Source: Myxococcales bacterium (GTDB lineage Bacteria > Myxococcota_A > Polyangia > Polyangiales > Polyangiaceae). From it: DNA of 64,000 nt. Shown piece by piece: positions 23,635 to 32,169 of the stretch (position 1 is the stretch's first letter; the number at the start of each line of letters is the position of its first letter). Location of the stretch: contig JADJQX010000007.1 of NCBI GenBank assembly GCA_016712525.1, forward strand, positions 2,604,001 through 2,668,000, read 5' to 3'. The notes under the pieces are model-generated. The model had not been told where the DNA came from, made no database searches, and saw only the letters and a list, made by a program, of their open reading frames with translations. The translations under genes and the position numbers were made by a program.

Positions 23635-24846
23635 ATGGCGGAGTTCGTCTGGGAAGCGCGCGGCAGAGCCGGCGATTTGCGACGTGGCACGATGGAGGCC
23701 GACGACGAGAACGTCGTCAATCAGCGCCTCCGTGCTCAACAGCTCACGCCCACGAAGGTCAAAAAGAAGAGCGCCTCGCTGAACATCCAGTTCGGCTCGG
23801 GCGTCAGCACGAAAGACCTCGTCACCTTCACGCGCCTCTTCGCGACCATGATCGACGCCGGCCTGCCCATCGTGCAGTGCCTCGACATCCTTCAAGGCCA
23901 GACCGACAATAAGCGCTTCGCGGTGGTCCTCTCGGACGTGAAGGCCTCGGTCGAGCAGGGCATGACCTTCAGCGACTCGCTGCGCCGGCACCCCAAGGTC
24001 TTCGATCAGCTCTACACGAACCTCGTCCAAGCCGGAGAGGTCGGCGGCATCCTCGACACCATCTTGAACCGCCTCGCGCAGTACAACGAGAAGGCGGTCA
24101 AGCTGCAGCGCCAGGTCACCGGCGCCCTCGTCTACCCGTCGGTCGTCTTGGTGATCTTCATCGGCCTGCTCGTCGGCCTCCTCGGCTTCGTCATCCCGCA
24201 GTTCAAGGGCATCTTCAAAGACCTCGGCTCGGACGACGAGCTCCCCTGGCTCACCCAGAAGGTCGTGTGGGCCTCCGAGGCCTTCACGCAGCACGCGCTC
24301 CTCATCTTCCTCGGCATCGGCGGGCTCATCTTCGGGTGGACGGTGGCCTACAGCCGAACGCCCTTCAAACGCGCGGCCCACCGCGTGTTCCTCCGCCTGC
24401 CCGTCATCGGCGGCGTCCTCAAGAAGATCGCCGTGGCGCGCTTCACGCGCACGCTCGGCACGCTGCTCACGTCGGGTGTCCCCATCCTCGACGCCATGGA
24501 CATCGTCGCCAAGACGGCCGGCAACCTCGTCATCCAAGACGCCATCCAGTACTCGCGGCAGAAGGTGAGCGAGGGCAAGAACATCGCCGGGCCGCTCGCC
24601 GAGGCGAAGGTCTTCCCGCCCATGGTCGTCCAGATGGTCGGCGTCGGCGAACAGACCGGCGCGCTCGACCAAATGCTGACCAAAATCGCGGACTTCTACG
24701 AAGACGAGGTCGACGTGGCGGTCGCGGCCCTCACGAGCCTCATCGAGCCGGTCATGATGGTCGGCATCGGCGGCACGGTCGGCGTCGTGCTCGTCGCCAT
24801 GTACCTCCCGATCTTCAGCATCGCCGGCAAGATCAAGACGACGTGA
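23635..24846 (+). CDS. pilC: Type IV pilus inner-membrane platform protein PilC
   Basis: A 403-residue polytopic protein of the GspF/PilC family that couples the PilB/PilT motors to pilus assembly. The N-terminus FVWEARGRAGDLRRGTMEADD is family-typical. Two copies of the T2SSF domain are visible: TRLFATMIDAGLPIVQCLDIL with GEVGGILDTILNRLAQYNEK, and ARFTRTLGTLLTSGVPILDAMD with GEQTGALDQMLTKIADFYEDEV. Membrane helices lie at VTGALVYPSVVLVIFIGLLVGLLGF, LLIFLGIGGLIFGW and the C-terminal IEPVMMVGIGGTVGVVLVAMYLPIF. It is followed by a PilS-like kinase one base later. A TTGACC-16-GATAAG sequence at 23598-23625 could be its promoter, but would leave only a few bases before the ATG. Confidence 0.93.
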   Translation: MAEFVWEARGRAGDLRRGTMEADDENVVNQRLRAQQLTPTKVKKKSASLNIQFGSGVSTKDLVTFTRLFATMIDAGLPIVQCLDILQGQTDNKRFAVVLSDVKASVEQGMTFSDSLRRHPKVFDQLYTNLVQAGEVGGILDTILNRLAQYNEKAVKLQRQVTGALVYPSVVLVIFIGLLVGLLGFVIPQFKGIFKDLGSDDELPWLTQKVVWASEAFTQHALLIFLGIGGLIFGWTVAYSRTPFKRAAHRVFLRLPVIGGVLKKIAVARFTRTLGTLLTSGVPILDAMDIVAKTAGNLVIQDAIQYSRQKVSEGKNIAGPLAEAKVFPPMVVQMVGVGEQTGALDQMLTKIADFYEDEVDVAVAALTSLIEPVMMVGIGGTVGVVLVAMYLPIFSIAGKIKTT

Positions 24847-24847
24847 C

Positions 24848-26161
24848 GTGAAGCTCGGCGCGCCGGTTCGTGCGGAGGACCGCGGGCTCTGGGCGCGCGT
24901 CGCTTGGACGACGGGCTTACGTCTCGCGTTCCTCCTCGTCCTCCTCTTCGTCACCTCGGCGTTCTATCTGCAGGGCGAGCTCGCGCGGTACCCCCAGAGC
25001 GAGCGGGTCATGTTCGTCACGCTCGGCTCGGGCCTCGTGCTCGCGCTCGTGTACGCGCTCGTCCTCCGCGCCGGAAAGAACGTCGCGCGCCTCGCGTACG
25101 CGCAGATCGTCCTCGATCAGCTCACGTGGACGGCCATCGTCTACGTGTCGGGCGGCGCGGGCAGCGGGGCCACCTCGTTCTACGGGCTCACGTGCCTCGT
25201 CGCGGCCGTCGTCATCGGCCTCCGGGGCTCGGCGCTCGCCGCGCTGGTCGGCATCGTCTTCTACTTCGTGCTCTGCCTCGCGCTCGGGACGAAGGCGCTC
25301 TTGCCCCCACCCGATCAACTGCGCGCCTACGCCACCTCGCTCGAGGCGGTCGCCTACCCGATGCTCACGAACGCGCTCGGCATCGGCCTCGTGGGCGCGC
25401 TCGCGGGCTACCTCGCCGAGCGCCTGAAGCGCACGGGTGGCCAGCTCGAGGCCGCCGCCGCGCGCGCCGAAGCCGCCGAGAGGCTCGCGGTGCTCGGTCG
25501 CATCGCGGCGGGCCTCGCCCACGAGATCCGGAACCCGCTCGGGTCGATCTCGGGCTCGGTCGAGATGCTCCGCGAGTCTCCCGCGCTCGGCGACGAGGAC
25601 CGTCAGCTCTGCACCATCATCCACCGCGAGGCGCTCCGCCTGAACGACCTCGTCACCGACATGATGGACCTCTCGAAACCTCGCGAGCCCCGCCCCGAGC
25701 GCGTCGACCTCGCCCGCCTCGCGCAAGACGTTCGCGCCCTCGCCTCCCACTCCGAACGAAGTGCCGCCGGCGACGTGACCGTCCTCTACGACGGACCCGA
25801 GACGGGCGCGTTCGCGGAGTGTGATCCCGCCCAGATGAAGCAGGTCTTGTGGAACCTCGTGCGCAACGGGGTGCAAGTCACGCGCGCGGGCTCCAAGGTC
25901 ACGGTCCGGGTCCGCCCGGGCGCAGGAGAGACCCTCGTCGAGGTCGAAGACGGGGGCCCGGGCATCGCAGCCCAGGACCGAGCGAGAATTTTCGACGCCT
26001 TCTATACGACAAGGGCGTCAGGGGCCGGCCTCGGTCTCGCCGTGGTGAAGCGCATCGTGGACGACCACGCCACCCTCGGAGCCACCATCGAGGTCACGTC
26101 CCCCGAGGGCCACGGCGCGGTCTTCTCGCTCCGCCTGAAAAACCCCGATCCACCCCTGTAA
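24848..26161 (+). CDS. pilS: PilS-like sensor histidine kinase
   Basis: A 437-residue membrane kinase. The first about 185 residues hold six or so membrane segments (LAFLLVLLFVTSAFYL, VMFVTLGSGLVLALVYALV, LVAAVVIGLRGSALAALVGIVFYFVLCLAL and others), like the PilS sensor. A linker helix leads to the H-box LAHEIRNPLGSISGSVEML with phosphoacceptor H225. The catalytic half has the N-box NLVRNGVQVTRAGSKV, VEVEDGGPGIA, FDAFYTTRASGAGLGLAVVKRIVDDH and a final G2-type GHGAVFSLRL. The GTG at 24848 is one base after the pilC stop, so the two are co-transcribed and probably coupled. In myxobacteria PilS partners PilR and controls pilA; no pilR follows here. The PilS name rests on neighbourhood and topology. 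Confidence 0.82.
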   Translation: MKLGAPVRAEDRGLWARVAWTTGLRLAFLLVLLFVTSAFYLQGELARYPQSERVMFVTLGSGLVLALVYALVLRAGKNVARLAYAQIVLDQLTWTAIVYVSGGAGSGATSFYGLTCLVAAVVIGLRGSALAALVGIVFYFVLCLALGTKALLPPPDQLRAYATSLEAVAYPMLTNALGIGLVGALAGYLAERLKRTGGQLEAAAARAEAAERLAVLGRIAAGLAHEIRNPLGSISGSVEMLRESPALGDEDRQLCTIIHREALRLNDLVTDMMDLSKPREPRPERVDLARLAQDVRALASHSERSAAGDVTVLYDGPETGAFAECDPAQMKQVLWNLVRNGVQVTRAGSKVTVRVRPGAGETLVEVEDGGPGIAAQDRARIFDAFYTTRASGAGLGLAVVKRIVDDHATLGATIEVTSPEGHGAVFSLRLKNPDPPL

Positions 26162-26362
26162 ACGTCGAATATTCCTAAGTTTATTCGTTTCGTTCTCCAG
26201 GTCGTGGTGAATCGAAGCCGCGCTGCGCCGTCTATCCGAGGGCCTCCACCGAGTCGTCCGCGACCGCTCGAGGCCCCTTTCGTTTCACCTCTTGGTCCGT
26301 CTTTTGCTAGCTGCTTCGCCCGTGGTCGGCCCAACCGCCGTGCCACCTCCAAGGAGTCCGTC

Positions 26363-27016
26363 ATGAAGCTTGGTTTGCTCCCGGTCGCTCGCCGCCTCTT
26401 CGCCGCGTCGGCCTTCGCTCTCACCATCGGCCTCGCGCTCCCCGCGGCGGCCCAGGCCAACGCGCAGGCGTTCGTCGAGCAAGAGCACGGGCGCCTCTCG
26501 AACCTCATGAAACAACCCGCGGCCGCGAGCCGAGAGGCCTCCATCTCCCAAGAGCTCGATCGCATGGTCGACTACGACGAGCTCGCCCGCCGCACCTTCG
26601 GCAAGCCCTGCCCGGCCGCGATCTCGCAGTGCCAGAACCACTGGGACGGCCTCACCGACGAGCAAAAGCGCGAGGTCACGGGCCTCCTCAAGAAGCTCGT
26701 CGAGCGCAACTACAAGAAGACCCTCACGAAGACCGTCGACTACGACATCTCGTACAAGGGCTCGAAGGCCCTCGCCAACGGCGACACCAAGATCCGCACC
26801 GAGGCCAAGAGCCGCGTGAACCCCCGTGAAGCTCCGGTCACGGTCGACTACGTCGTCATCGGCCAGCCCGGCACCTTCAAGGTGGCCGACATGGTGACCG
26901 AGGGCTCGAGCATGACGAAGAACTACTACGAGCAGTTCCACAAGATGCTCACCACCCCGGGGCAGGGCTACGCGCACGTGGTGAAGCGCCTGAACGACCG
27001 CATCGCGGGCCGTTGA
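26363..27016 (+). CDS. MlaC/Ttg2D-family phospholipid-binding protein
   Basis: A 217-residue periplasmic protein with a signal peptide (ARRLFAASAFALTIGLALP, cut near AAQA). The mature region fits MlaC: VDYDELARRTFGKPCPAAI, WDGLTDEQKREVTGLLKKLVERNYKKTL, YDISYKGSKALANGDTKIRT, VTVDYVVIGQPGTFKVADMV and EGSSMTKNYYEQFHKML. MlaC proteins shuttle phospholipids between membranes with MlaFEDB, yet no such genes lie nearby, so it is an orphan copy. The ATG has an AAGGAG ribosome site at 26351-26356. The 200 bp upstream begins AT-rich (CGAATATTCCTAAGTTTATT) and probably contains its promoter. A hairpin terminator follows. Confidence 0.85.
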   Translation: MKLGLLPVARRLFAASAFALTIGLALPAAAQANAQAFVEQEHGRLSNLMKQPAAASREASISQELDRMVDYDELARRTFGKPCPAAISQCQNHWDGLTDEQKREVTGLLKKLVERNYKKTLTKTVDYDISYKGSKALANGDTKIRTEAKSRVNPREAPVTVDYVVIGQPGTFKVADMVTEGSSMTKNYYEQFHKMLTTPGQGYAHVVKRLNDRIAGR

Positions 27017-27033
27017 ACGCGCTTCGCTCCCAT

Positions 27034-27072
27034 CGAGGCCTCGCCGAACCCCGGCGGGGCCTCGTTTCGTTT
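27034..27072 (+). terminator. Rho-independent terminator of the MlaC-like gene
   Basis: CGAGGCCTCGCCG and CGGCGGGGCCTCG pair over about 13 bp with one G:U wobble, around a short AACCC loop. A TTTCGTTT tract follows directly. The hairpin starts 18 bp after the stop codon. Confidence 0.85.
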
Positions 27073-27101
27073 CGAAGGGCGCGCACCCCGGCTCGCCGAC
27101 G

Positions 27102-28178
27102 TCAGTACTGGCAGAGGTACCCGCGAGGTTTGTCGTCGTGCGCCGCGCGGAGGAGGCGCGTGTCGTAGCGGCCGCCGCGCAAGTCGAGGAACGCGCGGAC
27201 GGGGCTCTTCGGGGCACCGTCGCGATCGGGCTCCCGGTCGCCCCAGAGCACCAGCGTCTCGGGTTTGCCATCCTCCCAGGTGAAGGGGCCGTCTTGGGCT
27301 CGTCGCGCGAGGCCCACCCACACGCCCTGCTCGGGCGCGTACCGAGCGAGCTCCCGCGAGAGCTCCTCGCGCTCCTCGGGGCTCTCGAGCGTGACCAAGC
27401 GGCCCCCCAGCGCGACGCACCCCTCTTGCGCGCCGCTCGCCGACGTGAGCTGCGCGACGTAGAGGTACCGCTTCTCGGTGAACGGAAGGCGAACGCAGAT
27501 GCCGCCCGTGCAGGGCTCGGAGCGCTGGCCCGGGGGCTCGCGCTCGCACACGACGTCGTACGCCTTCGGCGCCTTCGTGCACGAGACGCGGCGCCACGGC
27601 TCACGCAGGCCCGGCGTCGCCACGAGGCAGCCTTGACCGGCCTGACCTGCGACATCGGGGAACGTGCCCGAGGCCTCCGCCCGCGCGAAGCACCCCGGGC
27701 AGGGCCCCGTGTCGGGAGGCTCGGGAAATCCAGGCTCGTCGCGCCCCTCCGGGGTGTACACGCCGGTGAAGTCTTTCGTGAGCCCGACCCAGTACTCGCC
27801 CGCCGGAGCCGCAGCCTCGACCGACCGGATCTCGTCGTCGCCCGAGAAGGTGACCACGTGCGCCGAGGCCGCGCGGCACGCCTCGGCGGCCTCTTGGTAG
27901 CTCGCCGCCTTCGCCGCGACGAAGTAGCAGTGCCGCGTCGCGACCGAGGTCCCGCCTGCACACTCGACGACACACGCGCGGCTGCACCCGACGGCCCCGC
28001 CCTCGCCCGGATCGCACTGCTCGCCCCCCGAAGCCGCGAGCGCCACGAACCCGTCGCCGCACCGCAAACCTGTGCTTTCCGGAGGAAATTCGCGCAGTTC
28101 GGGCAAGCAGCCCGAGGCCCCGAGCCCGGCCGCCACGAGCGCCACGACGAAGCGACGGAGGTCCCTCACACGCACCAC
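27102..28178 (-). CDS. C-type lectin-like lipoprotein with DUF4215 repeat
   Basis: A 358-residue protein with a lipoprotein signal (LRRFVVALVAAGLGASGC, lipobox Cys about residue 24). The next region CGDGFVALAASGGEQCDPG and GCSRACVVEC matches the DUF4215 myxobacterial cysteine repeat. Two C-type lectin-like domains follow. The first has CYFVAAKAASYQEAAEACRA and EYWVGLT; the second has EGCVALGGRLVTLESPEERE and GVWVGLARRAQDGPFTWEDG, and both end in typical Cys-rich strands. Such proteins bind carbohydrate or act at the cell surface. The start is a GTG (GTG GTG CGT GTG); 28178 or 28175 are equally possible. It is divergent from the kinase at 28260. Confidence 0.85.
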   Translation of the reverse strand: MVRVRDLRRFVVALVAAGLGASGCLPELREFPPESTGLRCGDGFVALAASGGEQCDPGEGGAVGCSRACVVECAGGTSVATRHCYFVAAKAASYQEAAEACRAASAHVVTFSGDDEIRSVEAAAPAGEYWVGLTKDFTGVYTPEGRDEPGFPEPPDTGPCPGCFARAEASGTFPDVAGQAGQGCLVATPGLREPWRRVSCTKAPKAYDVVCEREPPGQRSEPCTGGICVRLPFTEKRYLYVAQLTSASGAQEGCVALGGRLVTLESPEEREELSRELARYAPEQGVWVGLARRAQDGPFTWEDGKPETLVLWGDREPDRDGAPKSPVRAFLDLRGGRYDTRLLRAAHDDKPRGYLCQY

Positions 28179-28259
28179 CCCTCGAGGCTACACCACCCGG
28201 GCCCTTCGGGCGACGCACGGCGGACCTCCTCGCACGCGGGTTTTGCTACGCTTCCGTCG

Positions 28260-29750
28260 ATGCCCGACGGGCCGCCCCACGAGCCGAGCGCGCACGCGCC
28301 TCCCACCGAGCCGAAGCGAGCCGAGCTCCGCGAAGTGCTCGAGCTCGGGCGTGGGGGTATGGGCGTCGTGTCGCTCGTGCTGGACGGCGAGGGCAAGAGC
28401 TTCGCGCGGAAGCGGCTCCTCCCCGAGTACGCGAAGGACGCCGAGAAGCGCGAGCTCTTCTTGCGCGAGGGCCGCGTCGCCACGCGCCTCACCCACCCGA
28501 ACGTGGTGCGCACCCTCGAAGCCGGCGAGGACGACGACGGCCCCTACCTGGTCATGGATTTCGTCGACGGCCTCCCGCTCGACAAGCTGCTCGTGCTCGC
28601 CCGCGAGAAGGGCGCGAAGCTCCCGCGCACGCTCGCCGCCAAAATCGTCGCGGCCCTCGCGCGCGGCCTCCACGAGGCCCACGAGCTCCGGGACGAGTCG
28701 GGCGCGCCCCAAAACCTCGTCCACCGCGATATTTCCCCGCACAACGTCCTCGTGTCCACCTCCGGCAGGGTCGTCCTGCTCGACTTCGGCGTGGCCAAGA
28801 TCGACGCCGGTCGCGGCCTCACCAAGACGGGCGAGGTCCGCGGCAAGACGGCCTACATGTCCCCCGAGCAGGGCCTCGGAGATCCGCTCGATCGGCGCTC
28901 CGATCTCTTCTCGCTCGGCGCGATCCTCTACGAATGCGTGGAAGGTACACGCATGTGGGGCGACGGGACGGAGCTCGAGGTCTTGCGCAAGCTCGCCCTC
29001 GAGTCCCCCCCGCCGATCTCCGGGGACGACGCGCTCGCGCCCCTCTGCGCGCGGCTCGTCGCGCGGGAGCCCGGAGACCGCCCCGAGACCGCCGAAGAGG
29101 TCGCGCGCGCGCTCGAGGCGTACGTCCAAGGCGCCGGAGGCCCCACCGACGACGACCTCGCGGCGTGGGTCCTCGAGGTGGGGAGCGAGGCGATCCGTGC
29201 CCGCCGCGCCCACCTCGACGAGGCGATCGAGCCCGTCCGAAAGAGCCTCCCCTCCGCGCTCCCAGCCGAGCCCACCGCGACGACGACCACGTCGCCGAGG
29301 TCCTCTCGGTCGACCTCCCCGAGCGACGACGCATCGTTCTCGTTCGACAGCGTCGGCTCCCCCAAAAAGCCAAACAAAAACGGACCATTCGCCCTGTTCG
29401 CCGTGGTCACCGTCGGGCTCGTCGGCGCGGGCTTCGTGCTCGCGCGGGGCCCTCGCGATCCGGCCCACGACGGGGCCCCCGCGACCCTGGCCGAGGCCGC
29501 ACCGTCCACGCGGGGCGCCCCCACCGAAGCGCCCTCCGCGAGGTCCACGGCCCCGGTGCCCACGGCGAGCGTGGTCCCGTCCGCGGTCGCCGCGCCCGCG
29601 CCCACACGCGTCCCCGCGCACCCGAGCGTGCCGTCGAAGCCCGCCCCCGCCCCGAGCCAAGGCCCCTCGGCGGCGGTCCCCGCGAGCGCGTCGGCCCGGC
29701 CGAAGCCGTCGGCCAGCGTCCCGCTCGACGTCGACCCGACGCCCTTCTGA
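28260..29750 (+). CDS. Transmembrane Ser/Thr protein kinase
   Basis: A 496-residue Hanks-type kinase. Kinase motifs are the glycine loop LGRGGMGVVSLVL (about residue 30), FARKRLLPE with the ATP-binding Lys, HRDISPHNVL as catalytic loop, LLDFGVAK and YMSPEQGLGDPLDRRSDLFSL. The C-lobe ends near residue 290. After a disordered Ser/Thr/Pro region, one transmembrane helix (GPFALFAVVTVGLVGAGFVLA, about residue 380) is followed by a Pro/Ala-rich extracytoplasmic tail with no recognised sensor domain. The ATG at 28260 begins MPDGPPHEPSAHAPP just before the kinase domain. The following TPR protein is often paired with such kinases in myxobacteria. Confidence 0.88.
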   Translation: MPDGPPHEPSAHAPPTEPKRAELREVLELGRGGMGVVSLVLDGEGKSFARKRLLPEYAKDAEKRELFLREGRVATRLTHPNVVRTLEAGEDDDGPYLVMDFVDGLPLDKLLVLAREKGAKLPRTLAAKIVAALARGLHEAHELRDESGAPQNLVHRDISPHNVLVSTSGRVVLLDFGVAKIDAGRGLTKTGEVRGKTAYMSPEQGLGDPLDRRSDLFSLGAILYECVEGTRMWGDGTELEVLRKLALESPPPISGDDALAPLCARLVAREPGDRPETAEEVARALEAYVQGAGGPTDDDLAAWVLEVGSEAIRARRAHLDEAIEPVRKSLPSALPAEPTATTTTSPRSSRSTSPSDDASFSFDSVGSPKKPNKNGPFALFAVVTVGLVGAGFVLARGPRDPAHDGAPATLAEAAPSTRGAPTEAPSARSTAPVPTASVVPSAVAAPAPTRVPAHPSVPSKPAPAPSQGPSAAVPASASARPKPSASVPLDVDPTPF

Positions 29751-29789
29751 GGCCCGGCCGATTTTCGGGTACGCTCGGCCTCGTTCGTG

Positions 29790-30788
29790 ATGCATCGCTC
29801 CTCGCACCCCTCGGCCCGACGCTTCGCCGTGCTCGTCGCGGCGGCCGTCGCAGGGCTCCCGCTCACGGCCGGAGACGCGCGCGCCGACGAGCCCCCGAGC
29901 GAGCCCGCGAAGAGCCCAGGAGACGATCCCCTCGAGGCCTCGCGCGCGCAGTTCCGCCGCGGCATGGACGCGTACACGGCGGGCGACTACGCCGGGGCGA
30001 TCGTGGTCTGGCAGGCGATCTACGACACGCTCGGCCCCGAGCGCGGCTACCGCTTGGCGTTCAACCTCGGGCGCGCGTTCGACGCGTTCGGGGACGCGTC
30101 GCGGGCGACCGAGTTCTACGACGTGTACCTCGGCTCGGTCCGCGCCCGGCGCGCTCGAGGAGAGGCGCTCCCCGACCTCGTCGAGCGGCAAGCCCACGAC
30201 GCCGAAGCGCGGCTCGAGGAGCTGTCGCGATCGCGCGGGAGGGTGCGCGTCCCTCCGACGAAGGCCCCGGTCCTCGTGCGCGTCGACCGCGGGACCGAGC
30301 GCCCCGCAGGGTTCTCCGTGCTGCTCTCCCCCGGCCCGCACACGCTCACGTTTCGCACCGGGCCGAGCTCGGTCGAGCGCACGATCGACGTGGTCGCCGG
30401 CGAAGAGCGCGTGGTCGAGCCCCCCCCACCCGAGGAGCCCCCGAAACGACGCGACCCGCTCCCCGTCTTCGAGACCCGCACCGTGAGGCCGTTCTCGCCC
30501 GTGTGGATCTTCGTCGGTGCGGGCGCCACGGCGGTCTCCGTGCTCGTCCCCGCCATCCAGTACGGCTCGGCCCTGTCGATCGCGAGCACCCACGACGCGA
30601 GCGACGACCCCCTCGAGCGCGAGCGCCTCGCCTCGGAGTATTCTGGAGCAAAAACGGCAGCTTACACGACTCTTTCGATCCCCATCGTGCTCGGCGTGGC
30701 CACGATCGCGCTCGGCACGGCGTTCGTGGTCGGGTCACGGAGCGAGACCGTCCGTGTGGGTCGCGCCGGCGCAGGCTTCGTGTTCTGA
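29790..30788 (+). CDS. Exported TPR-like protein with C-terminal membrane segments
   Basis: A 332-residue protein with a signal peptide (RRFAVLVAAAVAGLPL, cut near ARA-DE). Residues about 45-130 form tetratricopeptide-type helices (AQFRRGMDAYTAGDYAGAIVVWQAIYDT and AFNLGRAFDAFGDASRATEFYDVYL). A small beta domain follows (VLVRVDRGTERPAGFSVLLS, PGPHTLTFRTG), resembling PEGA-like repeats. Two membrane helices near the C-terminus (VWIFVGAGATAVSVLVPAI and TLSIPIVLGVATIALGTAFVV) anchor it. A GTG at 29787 is an alternative start. It is 36 bp downstream of the kinase, so it is probably in the same operon. Confidence 0.72.
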   Translation: MHRSSHPSARRFAVLVAAAVAGLPLTAGDARADEPPSEPAKSPGDDPLEASRAQFRRGMDAYTAGDYAGAIVVWQAIYDTLGPERGYRLAFNLGRAFDAFGDASRATEFYDVYLGSVRARRARGEALPDLVERQAHDAEARLEELSRSRGRVRVPPTKAPVLVRVDRGTERPAGFSVLLSPGPHTLTFRTGPSSVERTIDVVAGEERVVEPPPPEEPPKRRDPLPVFETRTVRPFSPVWIFVGAGATAVSVLVPAIQYGSALSIASTHDASDDPLERERLASEYSGAKTAAYTTLSIPIVLGVATIALGTAFVVGSRSETVRVGRAGAGFVF

Positions 30789-30856
30789 GATCCGAGACAG
30801 GCGTTCGTACGCGCGCGTGTCACACTCGAGGCTGCGGGAGCGACTCCCGGAGAGCC

Positions 30857-31552
30857 ATGCCCACGTCCCAAAGCTCCTCGGTCCTCGCGCGTCGTTCGGT
30901 CCTCTTCGGGGTCATCGCAGGCCTCGTTGCGCTCGCCTCCTCGGACGGCACCGCCCGCGCCGACGCGGCCACCTACGCGCTCGACGAGCTCTCTCGCGAG
31001 GTGCCGACCCGCGGGAAATTCCGCTGCCCCGACATCCCCCTCACGCTCTACGGTGGCTCGCTCGTGCCCTTCCAGGGGCAGGTCCAGGTGCACCCGGCGT
31101 TCGTCGCCAAGCTGAAAGAGCTCGAGGCCTTGGTGCGTGCCGTGGCGATCGAGGTCTACGGGCGCGCCCCCGCGAGCCTCCAGCACCTCGGGGCGTACAA
31201 CTGCCGCAGGATCCCCGGGTACCCGAACCTCGTGAGCGAGCACGGGCTCGGCAACGGCATCGACGTCGCGGCCTTCACGTTCGCGCCGCTCCCGAAGGGC
31301 CAGAAGCTCCCCGACGGGCTCCCGCGCGAGCTCGCGCAGGGCTTCGGCGTCTCGGTGATGGCCCACTTCGACGCGAAGGGCGCGGCGGGCACCGTGCACA
31401 AGCGGTTCCTCCACAGGCTCGCGCTCCGGCTTCGCCCGCTCTTTCGCGTGGTGCTCGGCCCGGGCTACGTCGGCCACCAAGACCACTTCCACCTCGACAT
31501 GGCGCCTTACACACTCTTCGACGTGAGCGCGTCGGCCGAGGCCGCCAAGTAG
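30857..31552 (+). CDS. Extensin-like family protein, probable peptidoglycan hydrolase
   Basis: A 231-residue exported protein with a twin-Arg-like start (LARRSVLFGVIAGLVALASS) and cleavage near TARA. The extensin-like C-terminal domain shows AYNCRRIPGYPNLVSEHGLGNGIDVAAF and, near the end, FRVVLGPGYVGHQDHFHLDM. The conserved SEH, D and DHFH residues fit a metallo-peptidase fold related to D-Ala-D-Ala carboxypeptidases, so a role in cell-wall remodelling is likely. The ATG at 30857 has a GGAGAG ribosome site nearby. It follows the TPR gene by 68 bp on the same strand. Confidence 0.8.
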   Translation: MPTSQSSSVLARRSVLFGVIAGLVALASSDGTARADAATYALDELSREVPTRGKFRCPDIPLTLYGGSLVPFQGQVQVHPAFVAKLKELEALVRAVAIEVYGRAPASLQHLGAYNCRRIPGYPNLVSEHGLGNGIDVAAFTFAPLPKGQKLPDGLPRELAQGFGVSVMAHFDAKGAAGTVHKRFLHRLALRLRPLFRVVLGPGYVGHQDHFHLDMAPYTLFDVSASAEAAK

Positions 31553-31588
31553 AGCGAGATCCACGGCACGCGAAGGGCGCAACGCGTC

Positions 31589-32125
31589 TCACTCGGCGGC
31601 GAGGGCGCGCACCTCCGCGGCGAACGCTCGCCCTCGAGAGGGATCCATGGCGAAGTCGGGCGCACGCGCACGAAACACGTCGATCGCGGGAGGCGCCTCG
31701 CACACGAGGATCTCGAGCACGAGCGCGCCGCGCACGACGAGCGCGAAGGGCGCCTCGGGGCAGGTCGCCTTCACGAACGGGCCTCGCACGAGCGACGCAT
31801 AGAACGTCGCGCGCGCCCTCTCGAGCTTCTCGGGAGGGAGCATCCGCCGCACCAGGATGGGGTGCCCGTGGAGCCTGTCCGTCGTCTTCTCGTCGCGCCC
31901 GAGCACGAGCAGCTCCACGGCAGCGGGCGCGTCGAGGGTCTCGGAGATCTGCGCGTCGTACGCGAGCACGAGGGCACGGCCCTCGGCGACCTGGGCCGCG
32001 AGAGGGCCCGCGGGCGCGGCGGCGGGCTCCTTCGAGGGCGGCGGCGCGGCAGGAGGCGGCGCGGCACACCCCATGGAGCTCGCGGCGACCGCGGCGACGA
32101 AGAAGAGCCAAGGCACACGAGACAT
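31589..32125 (-). CDS. Lipoprotein of unknown function
   Basis: A 178-residue predicted lipoprotein. The start at MSRVPWLFFVAAVAASSMGC puts the lipobox (SSMGC) at the right distance. A GTG 48 bases upstream would overlap the TetR stop but would add a leader without signal character. After a Pro/Ala linker comes a compact domain with LVLAYDAQISETLDAPAAVELLVLG, HGHPILVRRMLPPEKLERARATFY, ATCPEAPFALVVRGALVLEILVCEAP and a final short helix. I recognise no family. It is convergent with the extensin-like gene and follows the TetR gene in the same direction. Confidence 0.65.
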   Translation of the reverse strand: MSRVPWLFFVAAVAASSMGCAAPPPAAPPPSKEPAAAPAGPLAAQVAEGRALVLAYDAQISETLDAPAAVELLVLGRDEKTTDRLHGHPILVRRMLPPEKLERARATFYASLVRGPFVKATCPEAPFALVVRGALVLEILVCEAPPAIDVFRARAPDFAMDPSRGRAFAAEVRALAAE

Positions 32126-32169
32126 ACGTGCATCGTACACGCGGGCCCGACGCGGGGTGCATAAAGCGC

